A stretch of DNA of 57,350 bases, from contig JAJRWU010000285.1 in NCBI GenBank assembly GCA_024276655.1, positions 1 to 57,350 of the forward strand. Reading direction: 5' to 3'. This document shows, piece by piece, positions 22,730 to 35,387 of the stretch (position 1 is the first letter of the stretch; the number at the start of each line of letters is the position of its first letter). This stretch comes from Planctomycetota bacterium (GTDB lineage: Bacteria > Planctomycetota > Planctomycetia > Pirellulales > Pirellulaceae). The position numbers were made by a program, and so were the translations under genes. The notes under the pieces are model-generated. The model worked only from the letters and a program-made list of their open reading frames with translations, searched no databases and had not been told where the DNA came from.

Positions 22730-24192
22730 GCGTCGCTGGCGGCGGGCGACCATTTGAGCACCGGCTTGCGCGCCGCTTGCACTTCGTTGGGTCGGCTGAT
22801 GCGGGTGCTATGCGGCGCGTCGTGCAGGAGGTCGTCGGCTTCGCCGGTGATTTTGAACAGGGTGGCGGCGAAGGCGTCGAGCGTGTCCTTGCTTTCGGTT
22901 TCGGTCGGCTCGATCATCATCGCTTCGGGCACGGTTTGGGGGAAATAGACGGTCGGCGCGTGGTAGCCGTAATCGAGCAGACGTTTGGCGATATCCATCG
23001 CCGAGACGCCTCTTTCCTTTTTGATATCCGCCGCCGATGCCACAAACTCATGCAGGCAACGCTCGCCCTGCGGCGAGGGCAAAAAGTGTCTGACCTGGCT
23101 GAGCAGGTAGTTGGCGTTGAGCACCGCGTTTTCGGAAACCCGCCGCAGGCCGTCTGCGCCATGCGTGCGCAAATAACAGTAGGTGCGAACCAGCACGCCC
23201 ACGTTGCCGAAGAAGCTGCGCACGCGGCCGATCGATTTTGGGCGGTTGCCGTCGAATGCGTATTGCTCGCCGTTGCGCACCACGACCGGCGTCGGCAGGA
23301 AGGCGCCCAGCGTTTCCGTCACGCAGATAGGCCCCGCGCCAGGACCGCCGCCGCCGTGCGGTCCGCTGAATGTTTTGTGAGGATTGAAATGCATCATGTC
23401 GGCTCCGAAATCGCCGGGGCGGGTCACGCCCAGAATGGCGTTCATGTTGGCGCCGTCCAGATAAATCAGGCCGCCGGCGGTATGCACCATTTCGGCAATT
23501 TCCGCGATTTGCTCATCAAAAATGCCCAGCGTGCTGGGGTTGGTGATCATAAAAACGGCGGTTTGGTCGTCGAGTTTCGAGCGGAGGTCGTCGAGGTCGA
23601 CGTAGCCGTTGGCGCGGCTCTTGACCGAAACGGCGTCGAACCCGGCCATGCGCGCGCTGGCGGGATTGGTGCCGTGGGCGGAATCTGGGGCCAGCACCTT
23701 GGTGCGTTTTTCCTGGCGGTCTCGAAAATAGGCGGCGGCCACCATGAGCGCTGTCCATTCGCCATGGGCGCCGGCGGCGGGTTGCAGGGAAACGGCCGGC
23801 AAGCCGGATATTTCGGCCAGCATGTCTTGCAGTTCACTGAGCAAGGCCAGCAGGCCTTGGATCGTTTCTTCCCGCTGATACGGATGCAGATGCAACAGCC
23901 CCGGCAGCGACGCTTCTCGCTCATTCCGCTTGGGATTGTACTTCATCGTACATGACCCCAGTGGATAAAAGTGCGTGTCGACCGACATATTCAGCGTCGA
24001 CAAATTCGTGAAGTGCCGCACGACATCTGGCTCGCCCAGTTCCGGAATTTGCGGCGGTTGCTCACTGATGGCGCCTTCCGGCAATAACGACGCCAACGCC
24101 TGCACGGGCACATCGCACTTCGGAAGCAACGCGCCGCGGCGGCCCGGCTGGGAAAGTTCAAACAGAAGTTGAGTCGCGGAGGTGTTACGCAT
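22726..24192 (-). CDS. gcvPB: glycine dehydrogenase (decarboxylating) subunit 2
   Basis: 488 aa from the ATG at 24192, where typical family sequence begins (RNTSATQLLFELSQPGRRG); a longer GTG form would overlap gcvPA. The PLP lysine is in MHFNPHKTFSGPHGGGGPG (Lys273), with the usual STLNMSVDTHFYPLGSCTMKYNP and SAHGTNPASA loops. Together with subunit 1 it forms the P-protein, which decarboxylates glycine and passes aminomethyl to the lipoyl arm of GcvH. It begins 43 bases after the gcvPA stop. Confidence 0.95.
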   Translation of the reverse strand: MRNTSATQLLFELSQPGRRGALLPKCDVPVQALASLLPEGAISEQPPQIPELGEPDVVRHFTNLSTLNMSVDTHFYPLGSCTMKYNPKRNEREASLPGLLHLHPYQREETIQGLLALLSELQDMLAEISGLPAVSLQPAAGAHGEWTALMVAAAYFRDRQEKRTKVLAPDSAHGTNPASARMAGFDAVSVKSRANGYVDLDDLRSKLDDQTAVFMITNPSTLGIFDEQIAEIAEMVHTAGGLIYLDGANMNAILGVTRPGDFGADMMHFNPHKTFSGPHGGGGPGAGPICVTETLGAFLPTPVVVRNGEQYAFDGNRPKSIGRVRSFFGNVGVLVRTYCYLRTHGADGLRRVSENAVLNANYLLSQVRHFLPSPQGERCLHEFVASAADIKKERGVSAMDIAKRLLDYGYHAPTVYFPQTVPEAMMIEPTETESKDTLDAFAATLFKITGEADDLLHDAPHSTRISRPNEVQAARKPVLKWSPAASDA

Positions 24193-24235
24193 AAGGAGCT
24201 TTTCTGTTGAATCGTGAAGCGAGGCGTTTGCGTCT

Positions 24236-25615
24236 TCAGGCGGGAATGGCTGCTTGTTCGGAAACGCCACTGAGCGAGCGAACCAATCGGTCGATTTCCG
24301 CGCGCGTGCGTTTTTCGGTAACCGTCACGAGGAAACAGTCAGACAGGTCGTCATACCAACGCCCCAGCGGAACGCCGGCCAACAGGCCTTCGCCGCATGC
24401 GCGTTGCATTAAACCTTCGACATCGCCCGCGCGATCGCGAACGACAAACTCCTGGAAAAACGGCTGCTCGAATGCGAGAGTGAAGCGCTCCGACTTGGTT
24501 AATTCCGCAGCCGCGTAGTGCGCCTTTTGCAGGCACAGTTCCGACGTTTCCCGCAAGCCTTGCGGCCCCATGGCGGCCAGATAAATCGTGGCGCGGAGCG
24601 CGAACAGCCCCTGGTTGGTGCAGATGTTGCTAGTGGCCTTGTCGCGACGAATGTGTTGTTCGCGGGTTTGCAGCGTGAGCACCCAGCAGCGGCGCCCGCG
24701 ACGGTCGACCGTCTCACCGGCGATGCGTCCCGGCAGGCGGCGGACAAATCGTTCGCGGCAAGCCATGATTCCCAAGTACGGCCCGCCGAACGACATCGGG
24801 CTTCCCAGTGATTGCCCCTCCGCCACGACGATATCGACGTCCATTTCGCCAGGACGTTTCAGCAACCCCAGACTGATCGGGTCGAACACCATGACGAGCA
24901 AGGCGCCTTTTTCGTGGGCGGCCCGGGCCAGCGTTTCGACGTCTTCCAAACAGCCGAAAAAGTTGGGGCTTTGCACCACGACGCAGGCGGTGTTTGCATC
25001 GATTTCAGCAGCTATATTTTCTACGGCTATGTTTTTGACATCGCCGCCATTTGCCGAGGCCACCGTGACCAACTCCGTATCAAGATTTTCCAAATACGTT
25101 TCCAGCACCTGCCGGTATTCAGGATGCACGCTATCGAGCACCAACACCTTGCCGCTGCGTTTGGTGACGCTCATGGCCATTAGCACCGCTTCGGCGGTGG
25201 CGCTGCCGCCGTCGTACAGACTGGCGTTCGAGACATCCATCGCCGTGAGTTGGCAGATCAGGGTTTGATATTCAAACATCGCCTGCAGGTTGCCCTGGCT
25301 GACTTCCGGCTGGTACGGCGTGTACGACGTATAATACTCGCCCCGCGAGGCGATGGCGTCGACCACGGCGGGAATGAAGTGGTCGTAACTCCCGCCGCCG
25401 AGAAAGCAAACCTTCTCGCCCGCCGGCTGGTTCCGGGCGGCTAACTCAGCCATGTGCCGCGACAGCTCCATTTCCGTCAATGCGGGTCCCATTTCCAGCG
25501 GGCGGTCCAAACGCAAGGCCGAGGGAATCGAAGTGAATAGGTCGTCGAGCGAGGAAACGCCAATAGCTTCGAGCATGGCGTGTTGTTCGTCGGGCGTGTT
25601 GAGAATGTAGGGCAT
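24236..25615 (-). CDS. gcvPA: glycine dehydrogenase (decarboxylating) subunit 1
   Basis: 459 aa from the ATG at 25615, 5 bases after the gcvH stop. Features of the N-terminal half of P-protein are all present: PYILNTPDEQHAMLEAIG, FLGGGSYDHFIPAVVDAI, TSYTPYQPEVSQGNLQAMFEYQTL, NASLYDGGSATAEA, and the C-terminal ICTNQGLFALRATIYLA. It has no PLP lysine of its own and works as a heterodimer with GcvPB. Confidence 0.95.
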   Translation of the reverse strand: MPYILNTPDEQHAMLEAIGVSSLDDLFTSIPSALRLDRPLEMGPALTEMELSRHMAELAARNQPAGEKVCFLGGGSYDHFIPAVVDAIASRGEYYTSYTPYQPEVSQGNLQAMFEYQTLICQLTAMDVSNASLYDGGSATAEAVLMAMSVTKRSGKVLVLDSVHPEYRQVLETYLENLDTELVTVASANGGDVKNIAVENIAAEIDANTACVVVQSPNFFGCLEDVETLARAAHEKGALLVMVFDPISLGLLKRPGEMDVDIVVAEGQSLGSPMSFGGPYLGIMACRERFVRRLPGRIAGETVDRRGRRCWVLTLQTREQHIRRDKATSNICTNQGLFALRATIYLAAMGPQGLRETSELCLQKAHYAAAELTKSERFTLAFEQPFFQEFVVRDRAGDVEGLMQRACGEGLLAGVPLGRWYDDLSDCFLVTVTEKRTRAEIDRLVRSLSGVSEQAAIPA

Positions 25616-25620
25616 GGTGT

Positions 25621-26016
25621 TTATTGAGCTTCTTGGCATTGCTTTTGATAAGCGGCAAAATCAAGCAGGTTGGCTAGACCGGCGTCGTCGCTGACCTTGA
25701 TTTTGATCAGCCAGCCGGCGCCGTGTGGATCGTCGTTGATGGTGTCGAGCGCATCGGCCAAGCCGCTGTTGACTTCCAACACTTCTCCGGCGACCGGCGT
25801 GTACAAATCGCTCACCGATTTGACCGACTCGATTTCTCCGAACGATGCGCCCGCCTCCAAGGTTTGACCGACTTCCGGAAAATCGATAAAGACCAAATCG
25901 CTGAGCTGCTCCACGGCGAAAGCCGAAACGCCCAACGTGGCGATCTTGCCGTCGGGGCCGTCAGCGAGAAACACCCATTCGTGTGTCGGGGCGTAAAGCA
26001 GTTCTTCTGGTTTCAC
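25621..26016 (-). CDS. gcvH: glycine cleavage system H protein
   Basis: 131 aa. The start is the GTG at 26016 (AAAGGA 6-7 bases upstream), which gives the normal family length and N terminus (KPEELLYAPTHEW). A longer frame would begin inside a palindromic repeat and is not believable. The lipoylated lysine is Lys66 in GEIESVKSVSDLYTP. It shuttles the aminomethyl and hydride groups between P-, T- and L-proteins. The L-protein (dihydrolipoamide dehydrogenase) is not in the window. Confidence 0.96.
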   Translation of the reverse strand: MKPEELLYAPTHEWVFLADGPDGKIATLGVSAFAVEQLSDLVFIDFPEVGQTLEAGASFGEIESVKSVSDLYTPVAGEVLEVNSGLADALDTINDDPHGAGWLIKIKVSDDAGLANLLDFAAYQKQCQEAQ

Positions 26017-26030
26017 GATGATTCCTTTTG

Positions 26031-26136
26031 TTAAGCTGTCCGCAAATAAGTTTGCCGGCTGTGGTTCAGGAAAGCCCGGCATTTTCAAAATGCCGGGCTT
26101 TTAACGCGGCGAGCCATGTTTCGGGCCGATGTTAAC
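26031..26136. repeat. family A element inside the gcv operon (core 26070-26102)
   Basis: A perfect palindrome core lies 30 bases after the gcvT stop and 54 bases before the gcvH start. Diverged flanks (CTGTGGTTCAG on the left, GATGTTAAC on the right) match other copies. The right end covers the TAA of gcvT. If it terminates, gcvHPAPB would be expressed below gcvT or from another promoter. Confidence 0.65.
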
Positions 26137-27241
26137 TTCGCGAATAAAAAGGGAGTTTTACCACGCGGGCCGGTTCCAGGCGATTACGAATTTGAACTTC
26201 CACTTCGGCGCCTTCATGCGCCAACGCGGGCGGCAGGTAGGCCATGGCAATTGGCTTTTGCAAGGTCGGCGAGAATGTGCCGCTCGTAATTTCACCCACC
26301 ACGGCGCCATCGGCTTGCACCGGGAAATGCTCGCGGGGAATGCGTCGGCCCAACATTTCCAAGCCGACGCGGCGGGGAGCGTCGGCCCGGTTTTTCAATG
26401 CTTGCAGTGCTTCACGCCCGACGAATTCTCGGCCGGTGAGATTCACCGCAAAGCCCAGCCCCGCTTGGTAAGGATCGATCTGCTCCGTCAATTCATGGCC
26501 GTAGAGCGGCATGGCGGCTTCCAAACGCAGGGTGTCGCGGGCGCCAAGACCAGCCGCCTTGGCGCCAAGCGAAGCGCCGCGTTTGAGAATTTCGGTCCAC
26601 ACGTTTTCAGCCATTTCGGCGGCCACCGTGATCTCGCAACCGTCTTCTCCCGTGTAGCCGGTTCGACTGAGCACGCACGGAGCGCCGAGTATTTCGGTCC
26701 AAATGCCGGTGTAGTAACCCAACTTCGCCAGCGGCGCCGCAAGCAGCGGGTCGACCATTTCAATGGCGTGAGGACCTTGCACGGCGAGCATTGCGGTGGT
26801 TGGCGTTTCGTCGACATAAGCGGCGTCGAAACCGCTGAGTTGGGAATCGATCCAGGCCGTGATTTTTTGCCGGTTTCCGGCGTTCACCACCATCGCGAAA
26901 TACGGCGTTCCGGTGGGGTCGGCCAACCGATACACGAGCACGTCGTCGAGCACGCCCCCGCTTTCATTCACGATCAGGGCATAGCGGATTTTGCCGACCG
27001 CTAGGTTGTCCACGCGCCGCGTGACGAGGCGGTCTAGAAACGCACCGGCGCCAGCGCCAGAGAAACGTAGACGCCCCATGTGTGAGACATCGAACAACCC
27101 CGCCCGGGTCCGCGTGGCTTGGTGCTCCTCCACGATAGAATGGTATTGGACCGGCATCGACCAACCGGAAAAGTCGACCATTCGGCCGCCATTCGCCGCA
27201 TGCCAGGCGTGCAACGGTGTTTGCAGTAACGGGGTGCTCAT
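26132..27241 (-). CDS. gcvT: aminomethyltransferase (glycine cleavage T protein)
   Basis: 369 aa from the ATG at 27241. T-protein features: TPLHAWHAANGGRMVDFSGW, AGLFDVSHMGRLRF, the catalytic Asp in DDVLVYRL, SRTGYTGEDGCEI (folate-binding region) and the C-terminal barrel GEITSGTFSPTLQKPIAMAY. It moves the one-carbon unit from the aminomethyl-lipoyl arm to tetrahydrofolate, releasing ammonia. It is the first gene of the glycine-cleavage operon. Confidence 0.95.
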   Translation of the reverse strand: MSTPLLQTPLHAWHAANGGRMVDFSGWSMPVQYHSIVEEHQATRTRAGLFDVSHMGRLRFSGAGAGAFLDRLVTRRVDNLAVGKIRYALIVNESGGVLDDVLVYRLADPTGTPYFAMVVNAGNRQKITAWIDSQLSGFDAAYVDETPTTAMLAVQGPHAIEMVDPLLAAPLAKLGYYTGIWTEILGAPCVLSRTGYTGEDGCEITVAAEMAENVWTEILKRGASLGAKAAGLGARDTLRLEAAMPLYGHELTEQIDPYQAGLGFAVNLTGREFVGREALQALKNRADAPRRVGLEMLGRRIPREHFPVQADGAVVGEITSGTFSPTLQKPIAMAYLPPALAHEGAEVEVQIRNRLEPARVVKLPFYSRS

Positions 27242-27300
27242 CGGATTTTTGCAAGCAGGCGGCCAAACGAGGCGACTGGTCGCGAAAGAGGATATCAAAA

Positions 27301-27348
27301 GGCGTCTGGGGAGAGCCTGTCATTGTACCGCTCCCCCCGTTCGACGCC
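27301..27348 (-). terminator. nested hairpin with T4 tail upstream of gcvT
   Basis: On the minus strand GGCGTC pairs with GACGCC, and inside them GGGGAGC pairs with GCTCTCCCC, followed by TTTTGAT. It lies 60 bases before gcvT and ~170 bases after the upstream same-strand gene. It could be the terminator of that gene or a leader attenuator of the gcv operon. It does not show the conserved bases of a glycine riboswitch. Confidence 0.45.
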
Positions 27349-27370
27349 AGTGGTTGGTCGCACCGCGCGG

Positions 27371-27446
27371 TGTTGGAGTTCATGCTTTAGCATGTTTTCT
27401 TTTCTTCTTTCTTCGACGAACGCACGCTACAGCGTACACTCCACCG
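27371..27446. repeat. family C hairpin repeat, diverged copy
   Basis: Left arm TGTTGGAGTTCATGCTTTAG at 27371-27390; diverged right arm CGCTACAGCGTACACTCCAC at 27425-27444. It lies between the nuclease-like gene and gcvT. Confidence 0.55.
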
Positions 27447-27516
27447 GTGCGAGCTCTTTAGTCTTGCCCGCAGGGGAAAGCACCATCCACGATCTCGAAG
27501 CCGCGTCTCGATGAAT

Positions 27517-28515
27517 TCACTCAAATGCCTGGGCGTATTCTGTTACGTTAAACTTTGGCGCCTCGTTCGACCAGTACATCTGCGGCTCAGGTTCAGGCGA
27601 AATCAACACATGGTAGTGTCGCAACGATCCATCAGGGTTTTTCGAGATGCTCGTGTTTTTGCAAAACTTAAGGACGGTCTCGATTGGAACTACGACGAAC
27701 CCCCACTCACCCATAACGAAGACAAGATGGGTCATCCCCATATCTTTTCCCTGGTCGAGTGATCGCGGGTTGAGACCGTACCAGTAGTAGTTGTACTTTT
27801 CATAAAACTTCGATCGGCGAATATTGATCACACGCCCATCTTCTAGCTTGTAGCATTTGACGCGACCACCACCAGTCACCAATGTTCCGCCACCAAGTTG
27901 CTTAATGACGTCGAACTCCTGGGCGCCCGGAGGTATTTTGAGAGTCGGGTCAGTGGTGATAAATGGGCTGGCTTTGTCCGGAGAGTAGTACTCCGCTTGA
28001 CCATGCACGAGAAACTTTTTAACACGGTAGATGACGGTGGGGATTTCCAACGCATGCGCAAAGTCGTTGAGGTCTTGATTAGTGTCGTCAATGAAAATCA
28101 CGACGTGCGGCTGAACCCCTTCGACAAATAATTCAATTTCTTGCAGAAGCCGGGCTGTTGTCGTCCCCAGTTGTTTGGATACCGCCTCGGCCAGACCATC
28201 CTCTAATATTTGATTGAACAACCGATCTCGGATTTTGCGTAACGTATCTTGATTCCGCAGAGCAACAACAAATCTAGTGACTTGTTCCGCAATGTGAGGC
28301 CAGACACCATGTTCGAGCAGTTCAGCCTCAAGCACAAACCACTCACGCGAGCTAAAATTGAAAGAAAAGCCGTCTGGTATGCCGCCCTTACCTGACGAAG
28401 TCGTGATTTTGAGTTTTCCCAGGGAAATACACTCTCCCAGGAATTGTTGGACGTTATCGAAGGCCCATTTTTCAAGTTCTGCTTCGTTGTCAAATGGCGA
28501 TTCAACAATTGACAT
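27517..28515 (-). CDS. uncharacterised protein with a PD-(D/E)XK-like N-terminal region
   Basis: 332 aa from the ATG at 28515; upstream extensions lack a ribosome-binding site. I do not recognise the family with certainty. The N-terminal part (residues 10-90: NEAELEKWAFDNVQQFLGE, then GIPDGFSFNFSSREWFVLEAEL and HIAEQVTRFVVAL) has the order of acidic residues found in PD-(D/E)XK endonucleases, but the usual catalytic Lys is replaced in EAE. The C-terminal third (YYWYGLNPRSLDQGKDMG, WGFVVVPIETVLKF) resembles a nucleic-acid recognition domain by pattern only. Lower GC than its neighbours and no partner gene suggest horizontal acquisition, possibly of a defence or restriction gene. Confidence 0.6.
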   Translation of the reverse strand: MSIVESPFDNEAELEKWAFDNVQQFLGECISLGKLKITTSSGKGGIPDGFSFNFSSREWFVLEAELLEHGVWPHIAEQVTRFVVALRNQDTLRKIRDRLFNQILEDGLAEAVSKQLGTTTARLLQEIELFVEGVQPHVVIFIDDTNQDLNDFAHALEIPTVIYRVKKFLVHGQAEYYSPDKASPFITTDPTLKIPPGAQEFDVIKQLGGGTLVTGGGRVKCYKLEDGRVINIRRSKFYEKYNYYWYGLNPRSLDQGKDMGMTHLVFVMGEWGFVVVPIETVLKFCKNTSISKNPDGSLRHYHVLISPEPEPQMYWSNEAPKFNVTEYAQAFE

Positions 28516-28788
28516 GTGTTCGGCCCTCTTGTGGTGTCCGCCTACTTCTCGCGTTCTGGTCACGAAGCGATTATAGTGTTTTTTGGTCACTCCTCGCAGG
28601 ATGCTCAGGTTCTTGAATCTGGACCACGCTGCCACTCTTCGCATTTCGTTGGTAACTTATGCTATCGGTGATCGCGAGTTTCATTGCGGCCCATCGCCCC
28701 CGCGTTTCCTTTCTTCGTAACGGTTTCTGAGTATTGAGCGGGCAGATAGATTATTGCCGCAATTTTCCATGTCACTGAGGGCGGTAAC

Positions 28789-32394
<3,606 letters not shown>

Positions 32395-32476
32395 GGCGTT
32401 ACTTCCTGGCGTGGGGCGACGGTTTGGAATGCACGCATCCGCGTGTTGGCGTACGCTCCAACGGCGCGCCACGCGC

Positions 32477-33688
32477 TCACGCCGCCCGGTTTTCTCGGCG
32501 TTTCAGTTTTCGCAATCGCCGCCGCTCGGCTTTCGACAAAGAGGCTTCGCCTTGCTGCGAAGTATCTTGACCCTCGAAGGGCAACACTGCCGGCGCTGCT
32601 TCTGGCTTCGTCTTTTTCGGGGACGCAACGGGTTTCGGTTGAGACGCCGTCACTTTTTTATCGGCAATGGGTTTCTTCTCGGCGGCGGGCTTCTTCTTCT
32701 CCGCGGCCGGAGTTTCGACGGCGTCTTTTTTTCGCTGGGCGGCGGCGGTTTTCTTTTTCGCTGCCGGCTTGCGAGATTTGGTTCGCGGCGCCGTTGTGAG
32801 CAAACCTTGCGATTCAAGCACCACGCGCCGGCAATACACCAAAATGCCGAACAGAAAAAACATGCGGCTCACCAAGCCTGCGCCCTGCACAAGCAACGCG
32901 ATGTCGGTCATCGCCGTATCGGGCGCCGACGCTGGCCCGAACCAGCTTACCAAAAAATCAACCGGCGCCAACGAAGCTTGCAACACGGCGGCTACCGCGT
33001 AGATTGCCGCCGAAAGGGCCAGGGGGATGAGTCCGCCGGTCGAATTTCGCATCTCGACCGCCAAGCGAACGAACCACGCCGCCGCCAGAGGCGCCATCAG
33101 TAACAATGCAGCCCGATCTCCAAGATGTGCGATCCTACGCCCCAACAAAACATGCAGTGAGGCGTTCATCGCTTCGTGAACCGATGTCGAAGCCGCTGCG
33201 CTGGCCAACACCAGAAAGGCGGCGGTCCAGAGCCAGACCCGATATCGTCCCCGGTAATCGTCCAAACGATGCCGCCGCAGCAGATACACCTGAACCGAGT
33301 AGAATGCCGCCGTCAGCAGAAGAGACGATGAAATCCAGGCGACCAGCGAATTGGGCCGGCTGGCGTCGAACATGTCCCAGGAACCAAACGGCGCCGGCGG
33401 CAGCCACGTTGCGGCAATCGCGTGCAGCCAGATGAGTCCGACCACGGTGCTGGCGCCCAGCAGGAAAATCACCAGAAGCGTCCAGGGGCGGGTCGGCGCG
33501 ACATCCAGCAGTAGGGGCTGGTATTCTCTCAAAGCCGAGGAGGAGTAGGCGGCGGTCGATGCGGCGCCCGATTTTCGGCTGGCCTTACGTTTTTTTGGAG
33601 CGGAGTCCGTGTTTTCCTCCACCAGGTTTTCTTCCCGCAAAACGCGCCGCCGGCGATCGTCGCGTTGCCCGCTTCTTCGAAATTCCAT
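32477..33688 (-). CDS. hypothetical membrane protein with a Lys/Ala/Pro-rich tail
   Basis: 403 aa. A charged N terminus (residues 1-60) is followed by about five or six membrane segments (starting at PWTLLVIFLLGASTVVGLIW, then SLLLTAAFYSVQVYLL, VWLWTAAFLVLASAAAS, ALLLMAPLAAAWFVRLA, LIPLALSAAIYAVAAVLQ and a last one near FFLFGILVY). A ~100-residue C-terminal tail is rich in Lys, Ala and Pro (AAKKKTAAAQRKKDAVE) and ends in Arg/Lys. I do not recognise a family. It sits upstream of the Aas-like gene on the same strand, so a membrane role is plausible. Confidence 0.65.
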   Translation of the reverse strand: MEFRRSGQRDDRRRRVLREENLVEENTDSAPKKRKASRKSGAASTAAYSSSALREYQPLLLDVAPTRPWTLLVIFLLGASTVVGLIWLHAIAATWLPPAPFGSWDMFDASRPNSLVAWISSSLLLTAAFYSVQVYLLRRHRLDDYRGRYRVWLWTAAFLVLASAAASTSVHEAMNASLHVLLGRRIAHLGDRAALLLMAPLAAAWFVRLAVEMRNSTGGLIPLALSAAIYAVAAVLQASLAPVDFLVSWFGPASAPDTAMTDIALLVQGAGLVSRMFFLFGILVYCRRVVLESQGLLTTAPRTKSRKPAAKKKTAAAQRKKDAVETPAAEKKKPAAEKKPIADKKVTASQPKPVASPKKTKPEAAPAVLPFEGQDTSQQGEASLSKAERRRLRKLKRRENRAA

Positions 33689-34183
33689 CGAAATTGTGGT
33701 CCATCCTTGGTGTGGTCGTCTGCTGGCAAACTAAGAAAACGTGGAGCCAGATCCCGAATTGGCGGCCTAGAAGCCCGGCTTTTTGAAAAAGCCGGGCTTC
33801 TGAATCGGAATGTGGTTTTTCCGCGATTCCAAACCCGCGCCTCTACACGAAACTTCGGCACAACGCGCAATTCTTCTTCACTCTTCGCTACGACCTGCAC
33901 AAAAAAGGGAGTTTTCTTCGCCAAGCTCGCACTTCCCCTAACTTCTCGTGGGAATCCTGGAAGCTCTTCCCCTTCCGCCGAAACAAATCGCTCACACCGA
34001 GGTTTCATACCGCAAGGGGCGGATATGAGAACATTTGCATAAACCCGAGGTAATTGTGTCAAACCAGCCCCTGCAAAGTATACAATGAGAGCGCCATGGT
34101 GCGTTTCCTCATAGGGGTTCGGCGGACCAACAAACGGCAGTTTCGTTCTTGGTATTATTTTTTTGGCGAAAGGAGCCTACAAA
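33689..34183. other. 495-bp divergent intergenic region
   Basis: It contains the variant palindrome at 33769-33801. A TATACAAT stretch at 34079-34086 could be a -10 box for the rightward DUF3500 gene. Nothing else was recognised. Confidence 0.45.
33769..33801. repeat. variant palindrome (AGAAGCCCGGCTTTTT type), copy 2
   Basis: Perfect 33-bp palindrome. The left flank CCCGAATTGGCGGCC matches the copy at 10664-10696. Like that copy, it lies between divergent genes rather than after a stop codon. Confidence 0.7.
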
Positions 34184-35221
34184 GTGAAATCTCAAAAACC
34201 GGTTGGCGAGGCCGGTGGGTCGGCGGTATCTCGGCGAACATTCCTGCAAACAACATCGGCGGGCGCAGCGGTGCTGGCCGCCGGCGCTTATTCGCCCTTG
34301 GCCTACGCCAAAAATGTTTCGGAAGCCAAAACTCCGGAATCGTTGGTCGGCGTGCTCTACGACACCCTCAACGACAAGCAAAAGTCGATCGTGGCCTTCG
34401 ACTGGGACCACACCGAAGAAAAACGAGGACTGCTGCGGACGCGCGTCTCGAACAATTGGCACATCACCAAACCGCCCATCGGCAGCGACTTCTTCACCGG
34501 CGAACAACAAAAACTCATACGCTCGATTTTCGAGGGCTTGATCCAACCCGAATGGCACGCCAAGTTCTACAAACAGCTCCAGGACGACGCCGGCGGGTTT
34601 GGCCGCAGCCAGAATATCGCCTTGTTCGGAAAACCGGGCGACGGCGACTTTGAATTCGTCATGACCGGCCGACACATGACGCTCCGCTGCGACGGCAATT
34701 CGGCCGACCACGTGGCTTTCGGTGGCCCCATCTTTTACGGCCACGCCGCGCAGGGCTTCAACGAAAAGCCAGACCACCCCGGCAACGTTTTTTGGGAACA
34801 AGCTCTGGCGGCTAACAAAGTTTACCAAATGCTGGACGGCAAGCAGCGCAAACGCGCCGAGGAATCGGAAACGCCGTACGAAGGCGACGCAGAATTCGTC
34901 GGCCAGGACGGCGACTTCCTGGGAATTCCCGTGGCCGATCTTTCCGCCGACCAACAAGCCGAAGTCGGCAAAGTGCTCAATAAATTGATCGAGCCGTATC
35001 GCCAAAGCGATCAAGACGAAGTCGTGGCTTGTTTGAAATCGCAGGGCGGCCTCAATAAATGCCACTTGGCCTTCTTCACCGATGGCGATATCGGCAACGA
35101 CCGCGTGTGGGACAACTGGCGGCTCGAAGGCCCCTCGTTCGTCTGGCATTTCCGCGGCGCCCCTCACGTTCATGTGTGGGTGAACGTCGCGAACGACGCA
35201 TCGGTAAAACTCAACGCATAG
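34184..35221 (+). CDS. DUF3500 family Tat-exported protein
   Basis: 345 aa. The start is GTG at 34184, chosen because AAAGGAG lies 8 bases upstream. The N-terminal signal (SRRTFLQTTSAGAAVLAAGAYSPLAYA) is of the twin-arginine type. The body is a DUF3500 domain with conserved GRHMTLRCDGN, FGGPIFYGHAAQGFNEKPDHPGN and the C-terminal RLEGPSFVWHFRGAPHVHVWVNV, where several His could bind a metal. The function of the family is unknown. A terminator-like palindrome follows 30 bases after the stop. Confidence 0.85.
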   Translation: MKSQKPVGEAGGSAVSRRTFLQTTSAGAAVLAAGAYSPLAYAKNVSEAKTPESLVGVLYDTLNDKQKSIVAFDWDHTEEKRGLLRTRVSNNWHITKPPIGSDFFTGEQQKLIRSIFEGLIQPEWHAKFYKQLQDDAGGFGRSQNIALFGKPGDGDFEFVMTGRHMTLRCDGNSADHVAFGGPIFYGHAAQGFNEKPDHPGNVFWEQALAANKVYQMLDGKQRKRAEESETPYEGDAEFVGQDGDFLGIPVADLSADQQAEVGKVLNKLIEPYRQSDQDEVVACLKSQGGLNKCHLAFFTDGDIGNDRVWDNWRLEGPSFVWHFRGAPHVHVWVNVANDASVKLNA

Positions 35222-35250
35222 GACCCGTCCAAAAACGGCGGCAAACTAAA

Positions 35251-35283
35251 AAAAGCCCGGCATTTGCAAAATGCCGGGCTTTT
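35251..35283 (+). terminator. family A palindrome after the DUF3500 gene
   Basis: 15-bp arms AAAAGCCCGGCATTT/AAATGCCGGGCTTTT followed by T5, 30 bases past a TAG stop. Downstream ATTCCGTA matches the flank of other copies, and the bases after the stop (TAGGACCCGTC) resemble the element end seen at other genes. Confidence 0.7.
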
Positions 35284-35302
35284 TGCCATGTATTCCGTAG
35301 AA

Positions 35303-35380
35303 TTGGAATTCAAGCTTGAGCATGGTTTCCTGCACGATAACCGATGAGGAAAAAACAACCTAAAGGTTGAACTCCAACGG
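35303..35380. repeat. family C hairpin repeat, diverged copy
   Basis: Left arm TTGGAATTCAAGCTTGAGCA, right arm AACCTAAAGGTTGAACTCCA, just upstream of the ggt start. Confidence 0.5.
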
Positions 35381-35387
35381 ATGTAAT

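Noticed and set aside
26016-26088. N-terminal extension of GcvH
   Set aside because: The extra codons run through the family A palindrome; the GTG at 26016 with AAAGGA gives the normal family length.
27242-27350. Glycine riboswitch upstream of gcvT
   Set aside because: A strong hairpin is present, but the conserved glycine aptamer bases and tandem arrangement are missing.
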